Source: Bowmanella pacifica (GTDB lineage Bacteria > Pseudomonadota > Gammaproteobacteria > Enterobacterales > Alteromonadaceae). Taken from it: DNA of 64,000 nucleotides. Under the pieces are notes generated by a model that was not told the origin of the DNA, did no database searches, and worked only from the letters and a program-made list of their open reading frames with translations. Position 1 is the first letter of the stretch, and every line of letters starts with the position of its first letter. The stretch covers positions 62,001-126,000 of the forward strand of contig NZ_BMLS01000001.1 in NCBI RefSeq assembly GCF_014645355.1, read 5' to 3'. Both the position numbers and the translations under genes were made by a program. Below are positions 21,798 to 30,959 of this stretch, piece after piece.

Positions 21798-22244
21798 CTA
21801 AGTCTGCAGTTGGCGGCGCACAAAACGCTGAATCGCCACTTCATCCAGTAGGGCCTGCTCGCGTTTGTTTTCCAGTTGCTGCGCCTGCTGACGCTTTTTA
21901 TCAATCAGCATTTGCACTGCTTTACGCTTTTGCTGTTGTTTTAACCACAAGCTCTTACGCTGCTGAGCCACGGCTTTAGCGTTGGCGATAATTTGATTTT
22001 GTTGTAAGCAGGCTTTGTCCAGCTTATCGATAAAGGACTGATGCTGGGCAAAGGACAACGCCCCCAGCCCCTGGTTGGCGCGTTGTTGCAGTTGACGAAG
22101 ATAATCCAGACGATAGCTTTGCAAACCTGTGAGTTTTTGCACATTATCCTGCACATTTTGCTCGGCCAGACGATAATCGCGGGCCAGTTTGTCCTCTTTT
22201 TCCTGCTCCCATTTGGCAACCTGTTCTAGCTGGCGGGTCGACAT
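21798..22244 (-). CDS. fliJ: Flagellar export protein FliJ
   Basis: A 148-residue, almost entirely helical, charged and Gln-rich protein predicted to form an antiparallel coiled coil, the FliJ shape. It sits in the FliI hexamer as a gamma-subunit-like stalk and carries export chaperones. Sequence conservation in FliJ is low. The call rests on shape, size and its place directly after fliI, whose stop overlaps its start by one base. Confidence 0.88.
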   Translation of the reverse strand: MSTRQLEQVAKWEQEKEDKLARDYRLAEQNVQDNVQKLTGLQSYRLDYLRQLQQRANQGLGALSFAQHQSFIDKLDKACLQQNQIIANAKAVAQQRKSLWLKQQQKRKAVQMLIDKKRQQAQQLENKREQALLDEVAIQRFVRRQLQT

Positions 22245-23575
22245 TAGCCTTCTCCCAGGCCTTTAGCCAATGACGCCATGTCTTCCAGGCTTTCATCATA
22301 GGGAAGGATTTGTTTCATTTCCTGTTGCAAGAAGCGGTTAATCACAGGCTCGGCCTTAATCGCCAAATCCACCCTGGGATCGGCGCCCCTATTGTAAGCC
22401 CCAATACTGATAAGGTCGCGGTTCTGTTGGTAGGTTGAGTACACCTGTTTGATACGCCGGGCAGCTTTAAGATGTTCATCACTAACCACCATAGGCATAA
22501 CCCGGCTAATCGACGCTTCCACATCAATGGCTGGATAATGGCCGCTGTCGGCCAAACGACGGGCCAGCACCACGTGCCCATCCAGAATCGCCCGGGCCGA
22601 GTCGGCAATAGGGTCCTGTAGATCGTCGCCTTCGGTTAGCACGGTAAAAAAGGCCGTAATGGCGCCCTGGCTATCACTGCCATTCCCCGCTCTTTCCACC
22701 AAGGCTGGTAAGCGGGCAAATACCGAAGGCGGATAGCCCTTGGTAGCAGGCGGCTCCCCCACGGCCAGGGCGATTTCGCGTTGCGCCATGGCATAACGGG
22801 TAAGAGAGTCCACCAGCAACAACACATTCATTCCCTGGTCGCGAAAGTACTCGGCAATGGCCACTGCGGTTTCACATCCTTTGAGGCGCATTAACGGCGA
22901 GGTGTCGGCCGGGGCGGCGACCACCACGGATTTTTGACGTTCTTCCTCACCCAAAATGTCCTGAATAAATTCTTTAACCTCGCGTCCCCGTTCACCGACC
23001 AGGCCTACCACCACCACATCGGCGCTGGTACCACGGGTCATCATGCCCATCAGCACACTTTTACCTACCCCGGAGCCGGCAAACAGCCCCATACGCTGAC
23101 CAACGCCCACAGTAATCAGGGAATTAATACAACGCACGCCCACATCCAGCGGCTGGGCGATGGGGCGACGGGATAAGGGATTAATGGGTGGCCTGCTAAG
23201 GGGAATACGTTTTTCAACCTTAATGGCGCCCAGGCCATCCAGGGGCTGGCCGTTACCATCCACCACCCGGCCCAGCAATTCCATACCCACTCCAATGCCT
23301 TGCTCGCGTGACAGCGGTTGAACCCGGGAACCAGGCACAATGCCTCTTACGGCTTCGGTGGGCATCAGGTAGGTAATGTTCTCCGCAAAGCCCACCACTT
23401 CGGCTTCAATTTCACCGTCTATGGTTTGCACTAAACACTGACTGCCCACCGGCATCTGACAACCTACCGCTTCGAGGGTCAGGCCAATACCGCGCACTAG
23501 CTTGCCAGCGGCTACCGTATGAGCCTGCGGGATCTGTTGGCGATAGGCCGCAATTTTATCTTTGAGGTTTTGCAA
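22244..23575 (-). CDS. fliI: Flagellum-specific ATPase FliI
   Basis: A 443-residue ATPase of the flagellar type III export system, related to the F1 beta subunit. Walker A is AGSGVGKS at residues 166-173. Walker B is [19 protein letters not shown], and the FliI/YscN signature [17 protein letters not shown] follows. It energises unfolding and entry of export substrates at the FlhAB gate. It lies between fliH and fliJ. Confidence 0.97.
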   Translation of the reverse strand: MQNLKDKIAAYRQQIPQAHTVAAGKLVRGIGLTLEAVGCQMPVGSQCLVQTIDGEIEAEVVGFAENITYLMPTEAVRGIVPGSRVQPLSREQGIGVGMELLGRVVDGNGQPLDGLGAIKVEKRIPLSRPPINPLSRRPIAQPLDVGVRCINSLITVGVGQRMGLFAGSGVGKSVLMGMMTRGTSADVVVVGLVGERGREVKEFIQDILGEEERQKSVVVAAPADTSPLMRLKGCETAVAIAEYFRDQGMNVLLLVDSLTRYAMAQREIALAVGEPPATKGYPPSVFARLPALVERAGNGSDSQGAITAFFTVLTEGDDLQDPIADSARAILDGHVVLARRLADSGHYPAIDVEASISRVMPMVVSDEHLKAARRIKQVYSTYQQNRDLISIGAYNRGADPRVDLAIKAEPVINRFLQQEMKQILPYDESLEDMASLAKGLGEG

Positions 23576-23627
23576 ACTGGCACCTGTTTTTACATGGGCA
23601 AGTCATGCTCGGATCTAGCCCGTAGCA

Positions 23628-24410
23628 TTATTCCTTACTCAGTCCCTGCTCAAGCAAGAATTTGTCCAACACCTGACGCATGCGCCGCTCAATAGACACA
23701 TCCACCGCATTGGTGTCGGTAACAATATCGCAGCCGCCCCGTTGCATATTGGGCGAATCAACAAACTGCCAATGGTGGGCTTCAATATGCTGCTCGGAAA
23801 AATGCTGCTTAAGCAGTTGCACATCTTCAGGATGCATATGCATCTGGTAACGGCGCTCCTCAATAGGCAACACCTTTAAGCCTTCGCTGATAGCCTGCAG
23901 CAATACGTTTTCGTTGGTTTGAATTTCGGTGCGAATCACTGCCCGCGCCAGGGAAACCGCCAGTTGGACCAGTTCGTTTTCAAGCTGTTCATCCACCTGG
24001 CTAACCGGCTTTGTCAATTTATTGGCAAGTTCCTGCCAAAGCGCCGCGGCTTCTTCTGCTTCCTGGCGACCGGCCTCTATTCCTTCTGCATGGCCCTCGG
24101 CCAATCCTTGCTCTTTACCTTCGGCCAGGCCCTGTTCACGGCCCTGCAACAGCCCTTGCTCATGACCTGCCTGACGGCCTTCGGCCAGCCCTTCCTGATA
24201 GGCGGACTGGCGAATCGCTTCAATTTCTTCGGCCGTCGGTGGCAGAATTTCTTCTTCTACCTCCGGCGGCTCATATTTCCACTCGCTGGAGCGATTAATG
24301 GCATTGGTTTTATCCGCAGGCTCAGGCTGCGTATCTTCCATATAGGGAAGATCCCAGGAGCGCACACCTGGCTCCTGAGATTGATATTTGAGGACTTTGG
24401 AACCGCTCAT
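23628..24410 (-). CDS. fliH: Flagellar assembly protein FliH
   Basis: A 260-residue regulator of FliI that tethers the ATPase to FliN. Residues ~72-118 form a run of GxxxG-type repeats (EGLAEGRQAGHEQG, LLQGREQGLAEG, KEQGLAEGHAEGIEAG), the helix-packing repeat known from FliH. The C-terminal region is V-ATPase E-subunit-like. The repeat block is longer than in enteric FliH. Standard position between fliG and fliI. Confidence 0.93.
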   Translation of the reverse strand: MSGSKVLKYQSQEPGVRSWDLPYMEDTQPEPADKTNAINRSSEWKYEPPEVEEEILPPTAEEIEAIRQSAYQEGLAEGRQAGHEQGLLQGREQGLAEGKEQGLAEGHAEGIEAGRQEAEEAAALWQELANKLTKPVSQVDEQLENELVQLAVSLARAVIRTEIQTNENVLLQAISEGLKVLPIEERRYQMHMHPEDVQLLKQHFSEQHIEAHHWQFVDSPNMQRGGCDIVTDTNAVDVSIERRMRQVLDKFLLEQGLSKE

Positions 24411-24431
24411 CCACTGTTACCCCGATAGTCG

Positions 24432-25490
24432 TTACAGGAACTCGTCGCCGCCACCGCCGCCCAGCATAATTTCGCCGGCATCGGCCAAACGGCGCGCCAC
24501 GGACAGGATTTCTTTTTGTGCCGATTCCACTTCGCTGATCCGCACCGGCCCCATGGCTTCCAGATCGTCGATAAGCATTTCGGCTGCCCGCTTGGACATA
24601 TTCTTGGTGATCTTCTCTTTGACTTCTTCGTCGGCGCCCTTGATAGCCTTGAGCAACGCATCTTGCTGCACTTCGCGCAAAATAGTTTGCATGGCGCGAT
24701 CGTCCACCTCGGCAAGGTTGTCGAATACAAACATCAGATCCTGGATCTGCTGACTCATTTCCTCGTCTTGCTCGCGGATAGCATCCATCAACTGACCTTC
24801 GATATTGGTATCCAGGTAGTTCATAATGTCTGCAGCTGACTTCAGGCCGCCCATCTTGGCAGCCTGCGCACCGGCCTGACCGGCAAATTGTTTTTCCATA
24901 ATCTCGTTCAATTCCTGCAGGGCGGCTGGCTGAACTTCTTCTAAATTGGCAATACGCATCATCAGGTCCAGACGCACCTTTTCCGGGAACTGGCCAATGA
25001 TCTCAGCCGACTGCTCTGCATCCAGATAAGACAACACTATGGTCTGGATCTGCGGGTGTTCGTTACGAATAATGCTGGCTACCTGCTTGGAGTCCATCCA
25101 TTTCAGTGAATCCAACCCTTTGGCCCCACCGCCCATCAGGATCTGATCAATCAGGTTGGCCGCTTTATCTTCACCCAAGGCCGCCGTCAGGGCTTTACGC
25201 ACAAACTCCTGGCTCTGGAAGCCAATGGTGCTGTAATTCTGAATCTCTTCGATAAAGTGTTTGTGCACCGCCGTGATCTTGTTCTGCGTCATGTCTTCCA
25301 TGCTCGCCATGGCAGTACCCAGCTTTTGTACCTGCTTGGGCTCCATGTGCTTGAGGATCTGCGCCGCATCTTCTTCGGACAAACTCAGCAACAGGATAGC
25401 GGCTTTCTCTACCCCTTCGAGCTTACTGACATCATAACCAGGGCTGGACTCAGCTTCTTCCTGGACGTTTGCGACTTGTCTGGTTGCCAT
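24432..25490 (-). CDS. fliG: Flagellar motor switch protein FliG
   Basis: A 352-residue C-ring protein that contacts the MS ring and generates torque. The EHPQ motif lies in IIRNEHPQIQTIVLSYL. The charged torque helix lies in SKRAAEMLIDDLEAMGPVRISEVESAQKEI near the C-terminus. A 25-residue N-terminal extension (MATRQVANVQEEAESSPGYDVSKLE) precedes the usual start. Two bases separate it from fliF. Confidence 0.96.
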   Translation of the reverse strand: MATRQVANVQEEAESSPGYDVSKLEGVEKAAILLLSLSEEDAAQILKHMEPKQVQKLGTAMASMEDMTQNKITAVHKHFIEEIQNYSTIGFQSQEFVRKALTAALGEDKAANLIDQILMGGGAKGLDSLKWMDSKQVASIIRNEHPQIQTIVLSYLDAEQSAEIIGQFPEKVRLDLMMRIANLEEVQPAALQELNEIMEKQFAGQAGAQAAKMGGLKSAADIMNYLDTNIEGQLMDAIREQDEEMSQQIQDLMFVFDNLAEVDDRAMQTILREVQQDALLKAIKGADEEVKEKITKNMSKRAAEMLIDDLEAMGPVRISEVESAQKEILSVARRLADAGEIMLGGGGGDEFL

Positions 25491-25492
25491 GC

Positions 25493-27190
25493 TTATTCAT
25501 CCTGCATCAGCCAGCCCTTAACAACCTGGGCTGACAATTCGGGTTCGTTTGCCACCAGGGCACGTACCGCTTTAAGTATATCTTCATCTTTATGCAAATC
25601 CGGCAGCATTAGCGAGCCGTCGGCTGCAAAACCCACCTGCCCTTCGTCAAATTCTTGTGACAGCATGCTGATGGTTTCATCTCCCAGATCCAAGCCTGAG
25701 TCAGCATCGAAGGCATCCGCCTCACGGGTATCATCGGGGTAGATAAGTTTCTTCAACATGGGTCTGACAATAGCCAGGATCAAGGTGATAATCACCAGAC
25801 CACCGACCACCAGACGCAGCGCCCGCATAAACCATTCCTGCTCCCACAGAGGCGCTTCGGTGACCACCAAATCGTCGATGCGACTAAAGGGAATGCTCAC
25901 CACTTCCAGCGAGTCGCCACGGGTAACATCGAAGCCAATCCCACCTTGCAATACACGGCGGATATTCAGCAGTTCTTCCTGGCTTTTCGGCACTGAGGTT
26001 ACCGTGCCATCGGCGGCAGTTTGCTGGGTGTGATCCACGGCTACCGACACCGACAGGCGACGAATTACGCCGGTCTGCTGCTTAGTATGACTGATGGTGG
26101 TATCCAGCTCATAATTGCGCGTTGCTTCTTTATGTGAACGGCCCGGCGTCACCGACTTGGCATTATTACTATTGGCCTGCTCAGGGATATTGGAGTCCAG
26201 CGGCGGCTGGTTGCTAAGCGCCCCCGGAATACCAGCGGCAATACCACCCACCGAGTTTTCTTCTACGGTCATTTCGCTTCGCACAGCGGGCAGATCGGGA
26301 TTATAACGCTTTTGAGTTTGCTCAACCGCAGTAAAATCCATGCTTACGTCCACTTGCGCCGTGTAGTTACCCAGGCCAAGTACGGGGATCAGAATGGAGT
26401 CGATTTTCTGCAGATATTCGGTTTCACGATGTTTTTCAATTTCATATTCTTTACGTGAACGAGCAGCCAGGGAGTCCTGAGAGCCAGAGTTAAGCAAACG
26501 ACCATTATTGTCTGTTACCGTGATACGGCCAGGCTCCATACCTTGTACCGCAGAGGCCACAATATCCACCACCGCATCCACTTCTTCGCCGGATAGCACC
26601 GCACCACGACGCAAGGTTAACACCACAGTGGCACTGGGCTTTTTCTCAACCCGGGCAAACACGCTCTCTTTTGGTAAAGCCAGTAACACATTGGCACGGG
26701 TAATGGCGCTGATTTCTTCAATAGTACGGGCTAGCTGCTGTTCACGGGCGTGCTTAAGACGCTCCTTTTCAACCCGCTGGCTGACACCAAAACCCATGTC
26801 CTGCATGATGATATCGGTACCGCTGTTGGCTTCCTGGCTAATCCCCTGGCGGGCCATCCCCAGCTTGATGCTCTGGTACTGTTCTTCATTAACATAAACA
26901 ACATTGCCATCCAGGCGATAGTCGATTTGATTCTGGTCCAGGTAATCCAGTGTCTGAATCAGCTCTTCGGTGGGCATTTTGGCCAGCGGACGATAATCCG
27001 GCTCCTGCGCCCAAATCACGATAAATACCGCAATGGCCACACAGATAACCAGCGCCACAATCAGGGTGATCTGACGCAGCAGGTCGATGCCCCCCAGGCC
27101 TTCCATAAAACCGGAACGTTGCTCCGGGTTGTTATCCGCGTCGGGACTGTTGCCCGTTACGGCCAATTCGGTACCAGTTGCATCTGCCAC
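25493..27190 (-). CDS. fliF: Flagellar MS-ring protein FliF
   Basis: A 565-residue protein forming the MS ring in the inner membrane. It has an N-terminal helix (LIVALVICVAIAVFIVIWA), ring-building motifs in the periplasmic part (FGVSQRVEKERLKHAREQQLARTIEEI), and a second helix near residue 460 (LVVGGLVIITLILAIVRPML). A C-terminal tail binds FliG. Length matches the family (about 555-575). Confidence 0.96.
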   Translation of the reverse strand: MADATGTELAVTGNSPDADNNPEQRSGFMEGLGGIDLLRQITLIVALVICVAIAVFIVIWAQEPDYRPLAKMPTEELIQTLDYLDQNQIDYRLDGNVVYVNEEQYQSIKLGMARQGISQEANSGTDIIMQDMGFGVSQRVEKERLKHAREQQLARTIEEISAITRANVLLALPKESVFARVEKKPSATVVLTLRRGAVLSGEEVDAVVDIVASAVQGMEPGRITVTDNNGRLLNSGSQDSLAARSRKEYEIEKHRETEYLQKIDSILIPVLGLGNYTAQVDVSMDFTAVEQTQKRYNPDLPAVRSEMTVEENSVGGIAAGIPGALSNQPPLDSNIPEQANSNNAKSVTPGRSHKEATRNYELDTTISHTKQQTGVIRRLSVSVAVDHTQQTAADGTVTSVPKSQEELLNIRRVLQGGIGFDVTRGDSLEVVSIPFSRIDDLVVTEAPLWEQEWFMRALRLVVGGLVIITLILAIVRPMLKKLIYPDDTREADAFDADSGLDLGDETISMLSQEFDEGQVGFAADGSLMLPDLHKDEDILKAVRALVANEPELSAQVVKGWLMQDE

Positions 27191-27204
27191 AGTCTACTCT
27201 CCTG

Positions 27205-27531
27205 TTACACCGGCATATTCATGATTTGCTTGTAGGCTTCCAGCACCTTATTGCGCACCTGTACGGTGGCTTCAAAGGCGATACCGGATTTCTCCTTGGC
27301 AACCATCACATCTGCCAAACTCAGGCTGGTATCGCCCATATCGAAGGCGACTTGCTTATTGCGGGCATCAAATTGCAGATTATTGACGTTATCCAGCGCA
27401 TCTTTCAGCATGTCGCCGAAATTCTCTGCACTGGGATTAGTAACCAGCGGTTGCGCCTGAGCGGCATCCATCCCGGCCTGACGGGCCAGGGACTGTAGTT
27501 CGCTGTACAAAGACTGTGCCTTGATGTCCAT
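27205..27531 (-). CDS. fliE: Flagellar hook-basal body complex protein FliE
   Basis: A 108-residue protein linking the MS ring to the rod, with the typical C-terminus (SLSLADVMVAKEKSGIAFEATVQVRNKVLEAYKQIMNMPV). The ATG at 27531 has GGAG eight bases upstream; an ATG six codons earlier (27549) lacks that signal. First gene of the fliE-J run, with a sigma-54 site about 50 bp upstream. Confidence 0.95.
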   Translation of the reverse strand: MDIKAQSLYSELQSLARQAGMDAAQAQPLVTNPSAENFGDMLKDALDNVNNLQFDARNKQVAFDMGDTSLSLADVMVAKEKSGIAFEATVQVRNKVLEAYKQIMNMPV

Positions 27532-27581
27532 TGACTGCTCCAAACACATTGGTGTGGAAAATTTTAACTAACAAGGACATA

Positions 27582-27596
27582 GCAATACTGATGCCA
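27582..27596 (-). promoter_or_regulatory. Sigma-54 promoter upstream of fliE
   Basis: On the minus strand TGGCAT-CAGTA-TTGC, a near-consensus -24/-12 element with exact GG-N10-GC spacing. Transcription would start near 27570, about 40 nt before the fliE ATG. Confidence 0.8.
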
Positions 27597-27730
27597 AAAT
27601 AATTAACTGTTATTTTTCAATCAGTTAAAGCGAATTTTCAGTAACACAAAAAGAAAAGTGTGGCTAATGACGGGAAATTGGCGGCGTAGCGGGCCGGCTG
27701 AGAGGATAGTTATGGGGTTATCTTGCTGGT

Positions 27731-28253
27731 GAGAAATAAAATCCCAAATCAACAAGAAGGACACGAAATACACGAAGGGATCAAAATCAACAAAACCCCT
27801 TGTAACTCTTTGTTTTTCCTCGTGTTCTAGGCGGACTTCGTGGTGAGAAATAAAAACCCAATCAACAAGAAGGACACGAAATACACGAAGGGGTCAAAAG
27901 CAACAACCCCCTTGTAACTCTTTGTTTTTCTTCGTGTTCTCGGCGGACTTCGTGGTGAGAAATAAAACCCAATCAACAAGAAGGACACGAAGAGCACGAA
28001 GGGATCAAAAAAAGCCATCAAGCCTTTGAAATATATTGTTTTTCTTCGTGCTCTCGGTGGACTTCGTGGTGGGAAAATAAAACCCAATCAACAAGAAGGA
28101 CACGAAGAGCACGAAGGGATCAAAAAAACTACCAAACCCTTGTAACTCATTGCTTTTCTTCGTGTTCTCGGTGACCTTCGTGGTGAGAAATAAAAACCCC
28201 AATCAACAAGAAGGACACGAAGAGCACGAAGGGGTCAAAAGCAACAAAACCCA
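27731..28253. repeat. Tandem array of ~113-bp palindromic repeats (4 full copies plus a partial)
   Basis: Copies begin at about 27731, 27845, 27957, 28071 and 28185, a period of 112-114 bp. Each has a left arm (AACAAGAAGGACACGAA, then a variable ACACGAAG or GCACGAAG), a spacer of about 40 bp, and a right arm (CTTCGTGTTCTCGG, then GGACTTCGTGGTG). The arms are complementary, e.g. AGAGCACGAAG with CTTCGTGCTCT in the third copy. The fifth copy lacks the right arm. The unit is not a coding repeat: open frames across it are by-products. This array fills most of the 794 bp between fliE and flrC; I see no gene there. Confidence 0.9.
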
Positions 28254-28325
28254 TTATAACCTATTGTTTTCACTCGCATTACCCGTGCATTTCGGGATAA
28301 AAACAGCACTTCCCACAGAAAGTCA

Positions 28326-29663
28326 TCAAGCAGGGACTTCTATTCCCACATCACGCATTCTGGCCAGCTTATAGCGTAAAGTACGCGGGCTGATCCCCAG
28401 CTTATCCGCCACCGCTTTACGACTGCCGTTACAAGATTTAAGCGTATCCAGAATAATCTGATGCTCTTGTTGCTGTAACTCCATGCCCAGCTTGCTACCT
28501 TCCGGCTCCCAGTCCTGCTCTTGCATATCCTGAGGCAAGTCTTGCTCTAGCATTAAATCCACTGCATCGATCTGATTGTCGGTAGCCAGGATCAAGGCAC
28601 GCTGGATCACATTCTCCAGCTCACGCACGTTGCCCGGCCAGCTGTAGTGCTGCAATTTATTTCTGGCCGCCGCACTAAGCTGAGGAATGACAGTGCCGGT
28701 TTTCTGACTGTGGCGCTCTATTAAATGCTGGGCCAACGGGATAATATCACCCGGACGCTGCACTAAGGGTGACCAGGTTAACGGGAACACATTCAGACGG
28801 TAGTACAAATCTTCACGAAACTCCCCTCTGCTCACCGACTGACGTAAATCGCGGTTACTGGTGGCAATCACCCGTACATCTAATTCGATGGTTTTGCGAC
28901 TACCAAGACGTTCCACCTCACGCTCCTGCAATACACGCAGCAGCTTGGCCTGCAAAGCCAGATCCATTTCGGTAATTTCATCCAGCAGAATGGTACCGCC
29001 CTGGGCCTGTTCAAACTTACCCGGACAGGCTTGCAAGGCACCGGTAAAGGCGCCTTTTTCGTAACCAAACAGCGTGGCTTCCAACATATTTTCCGGAATA
29101 GCCGCGCAGTTGATGGCCACAAATGGCTGATCCGCACGGCCTGATTGGTCGTGAATATAACGGGCCAGCACTTCCTTACCTGAACCACTTGGCCCCAATA
29201 CCATTACTGTGGCATCGGCCTTGGCCACTTTCTGCGCCAGCTCCAGCAGCTTTTTACTGGCCGGATCGGCCACCACAGGCTGACGGGACTCCACCTTCTG
29301 AGCTGGGGCGTAACGCCCCACCAGATTCAGCAATACCTGAGGGGCAAAAGGCTTGGCCAGATAGTCCGTAGCACCGTCACGCATGGCCTGTACTGCATCG
29401 TCAATAGTGGCATAGGCGGTCATCAGCAACACCGGCAGATTCGGCAATTTCTGTTTGATACTGCGCAGCAAGGACAAGCCAGACATCTGACCCATTTGAA
29501 TGTCGCTGACCACCAAATCCACCTCTTCGTGGCCCAGCAGTGCCATTGCCGCTTCGGCACAATCGGCCTCCAGGATCTGATACCCACCTAGCAGCAATGT
29601 GTCGATCAGGGCTTCACGTAAGCCGGCATCGTCTTCAACAATTAAAATCTTGCTGTTACTCAT
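28326..29663 (-). CDS. flrC: Sigma-54-dependent flagellar response regulator FlrC/FleR
   Basis: A 445-residue NtrC-type activator. The receiver domain has its phosphoacceptor at Asp54 (VVSDIQMG). The AAA+ domain has Walker A GPSGSGKE and the sigma-54 contact motif GAFTGA. A Fis-type helix-turn-helix ends the protein (GSRKAVADKLGISPRTLRYKL). It activates sigma-54 promoters for basal body and hook genes, and four candidate sites lie in this block. The ATG at 29663 follows AAGGAG and overlaps the flrB stop (ATGA). Confidence 0.93.
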   Translation of the reverse strand: MSNSKILIVEDDAGLREALIDTLLLGGYQILEADCAEAAMALLGHEEVDLVVSDIQMGQMSGLSLLRSIKQKLPNLPVLLMTAYATIDDAVQAMRDGATDYLAKPFAPQVLLNLVGRYAPAQKVESRQPVVADPASKKLLELAQKVAKADATVMVLGPSGSGKEVLARYIHDQSGRADQPFVAINCAAIPENMLEATLFGYEKGAFTGALQACPGKFEQAQGGTILLDEITEMDLALQAKLLRVLQEREVERLGSRKTIELDVRVIATSNRDLRQSVSRGEFREDLYYRLNVFPLTWSPLVQRPGDIIPLAQHLIERHSQKTGTVIPQLSAAARNKLQHYSWPGNVRELENVIQRALILATDNQIDAVDLMLEQDLPQDMQEQDWEPEGSKLGMELQQQEHQIILDTLKSCNGSRKAVADKLGISPRTLRYKLARMRDVGIEVPA

Positions 29664-30775
29664 CCTCTGCACTCCTTAGGTGTTAGGGACGTATCCAACT
29701 GCCTGAGCATCGGCAGACGGATCTCAAACTTAGCGCCGCCCTGCTCCAAATTGCAGGCCCGCACGCTGCCCTGATGGGATTGCGCGACGGCTTTAACCAC
29801 CGCCAGTCCCAGGCCTGTGCCCTGTGACTTGGTGGTATAGAAAGGGTCGAAAATATGCAGTAACTGCGCCTTGGGAACGCCTGGGCCATTGTCAGCCACA
29901 GAAATCACCACGTTTTCCTCGTTACCTGGATCTCGTCTGGCCTGCAGGTGCACCCGGCATCCTTTAGGCATGGCCTGAAGACTGTTATGGATCAGGTTTT
30001 GTAAGGCGCTGGCCAGCGCGGTTTTATTGCCCAGTACCAGAATATCCGGCTCTGGCAATTCCACACTCACAATGGCCTGACGGGCCATCAACATGGCTTC
30101 AGCACCAGACTCCACTTCCAGCATTAAACTTTGCAGTGACAACTCGCTCACTACCTGCTGCTCGCCGCTTTTGGCAAACAACAACATATCATTGACCTGC
30201 TGCTCCAGGTCTTTTAACCGCGACAGCAACTTATCGGCAAACTGTCCGCGCGATTCCTGAGCCAGGGTGGCATTTTGCAAATTGGCCGCATACAACATGG
30301 CGGCAGATAAGGGAGTGCGAATTTGATGGGCCAGTGACGCCACCATCCGCCCCAGCGATGACAGCTTTTGCAAGTGACTCAGTTGTTGCTGTAAACGCCT
30401 GGTCTCGGTGAGGTCGGTCAGCACAATTAGCTGCCCGGGTTCCAGCTCCAGCGGACTGATAGCCAGCTTGACCTTGCGCCCGTCGTACAATGACACTTCA
30501 TGACCATCATCGGCTTGTGGTTTGAAGGAACGGCTGATAATGGTTCGCCAGGCTTCCCCTTCCAACGGCTCGCCTAAGAGTTCAATGGCCACCTGGTTGG
30601 CCTGGCGTACATGACCATTGCCATCCACCACAATCACGCCGGCAGGCATCACCTCAAGCAAGTGCTCAAGGCGGGAAGCCTGCCGCTTAAGGCTTAGCAG
30701 CTCTTCCTCATCCGGCAGTAATGCAACGCTGGGAAGGGTGTGGAAGGTATCCCCTGATGTGGATTGGCTCACCAT
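29660..30775 (-). CDS. flrB: Flagellar sensor histidine kinase FlrB/FleS
   Basis: A 371-residue soluble kinase without transmembrane helices. An N-terminal PAS domain (residues ~30-125, VMPAGVIVVDGNGHVRQANQ) precedes the dimerisation domain, with His150 in SLAHQIRTP. The catalytic domain has VADNGPGVP and GTGLGLAVVKAV. It phosphorylates FlrC, with which it overlaps by 4 bp. The FlrA/FleQ master regulator that normally precedes flrB is not here; a glycosyltransferase gene lies upstream. Confidence 0.92.
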   Translation of the reverse strand: MVSQSTSGDTFHTLPSVALLPDEEELLSLKRQASRLEHLLEVMPAGVIVVDGNGHVRQANQVAIELLGEPLEGEAWRTIISRSFKPQADDGHEVSLYDGRKVKLAISPLELEPGQLIVLTDLTETRRLQQQLSHLQKLSSLGRMVASLAHQIRTPLSAAMLYAANLQNATLAQESRGQFADKLLSRLKDLEQQVNDMLLFAKSGEQQVVSELSLQSLMLEVESGAEAMLMARQAIVSVELPEPDILVLGNKTALASALQNLIHNSLQAMPKGCRVHLQARRDPGNEENVVISVADNGPGVPKAQLLHIFDPFYTTKSQGTGLGLAVVKAVAQSHQGSVRACNLEQGGAKFEIRLPMLRQLDTSLTPKECRG

Positions 30776-30825
30776 AGCGACCTCGTGTCAAAACTTAGAC
30801 GTTATAAAACAGACACAAGGGTAAA

Positions 30826-30840
30826 GCAGGGACTATGCCA
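30826..30840 (-). promoter_or_regulatory. Probable sigma-54 promoter upstream of flrB
   Basis: On the minus strand TGGCAT-AGTCC-CTGC, with GG-N10-GC spacing and one mismatch in the -12 box. It lies 50 bp before flrB, where a FlrA-dependent promoter is expected in polar flagellar systems. Confidence 0.55.
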
Positions 30841-30959
30841 GAATTTTAATAGATTTATTTCAATAAGTTAGCCTGAAAAACTCAGACATTTTTTTGACAT
30901 AGCCAACAATCTTACAAATCAAAAACGCAGTATACTGCAACAGACTAAACCACTGGAGT

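Noticed and set aside
27731-28253. CRISPR array
   Set aside because: Units are ~113 bp, nearly identical throughout including the would-be spacers, and no cas genes are present.
27827-28374. Several open frames with repeated peptide (SFLLIGFYF... RSPP) in the repeat array
   Set aside because: They come from translating the palindromic DNA repeats, have no ribosome sites and vary with each repeat copy. No coding signal.
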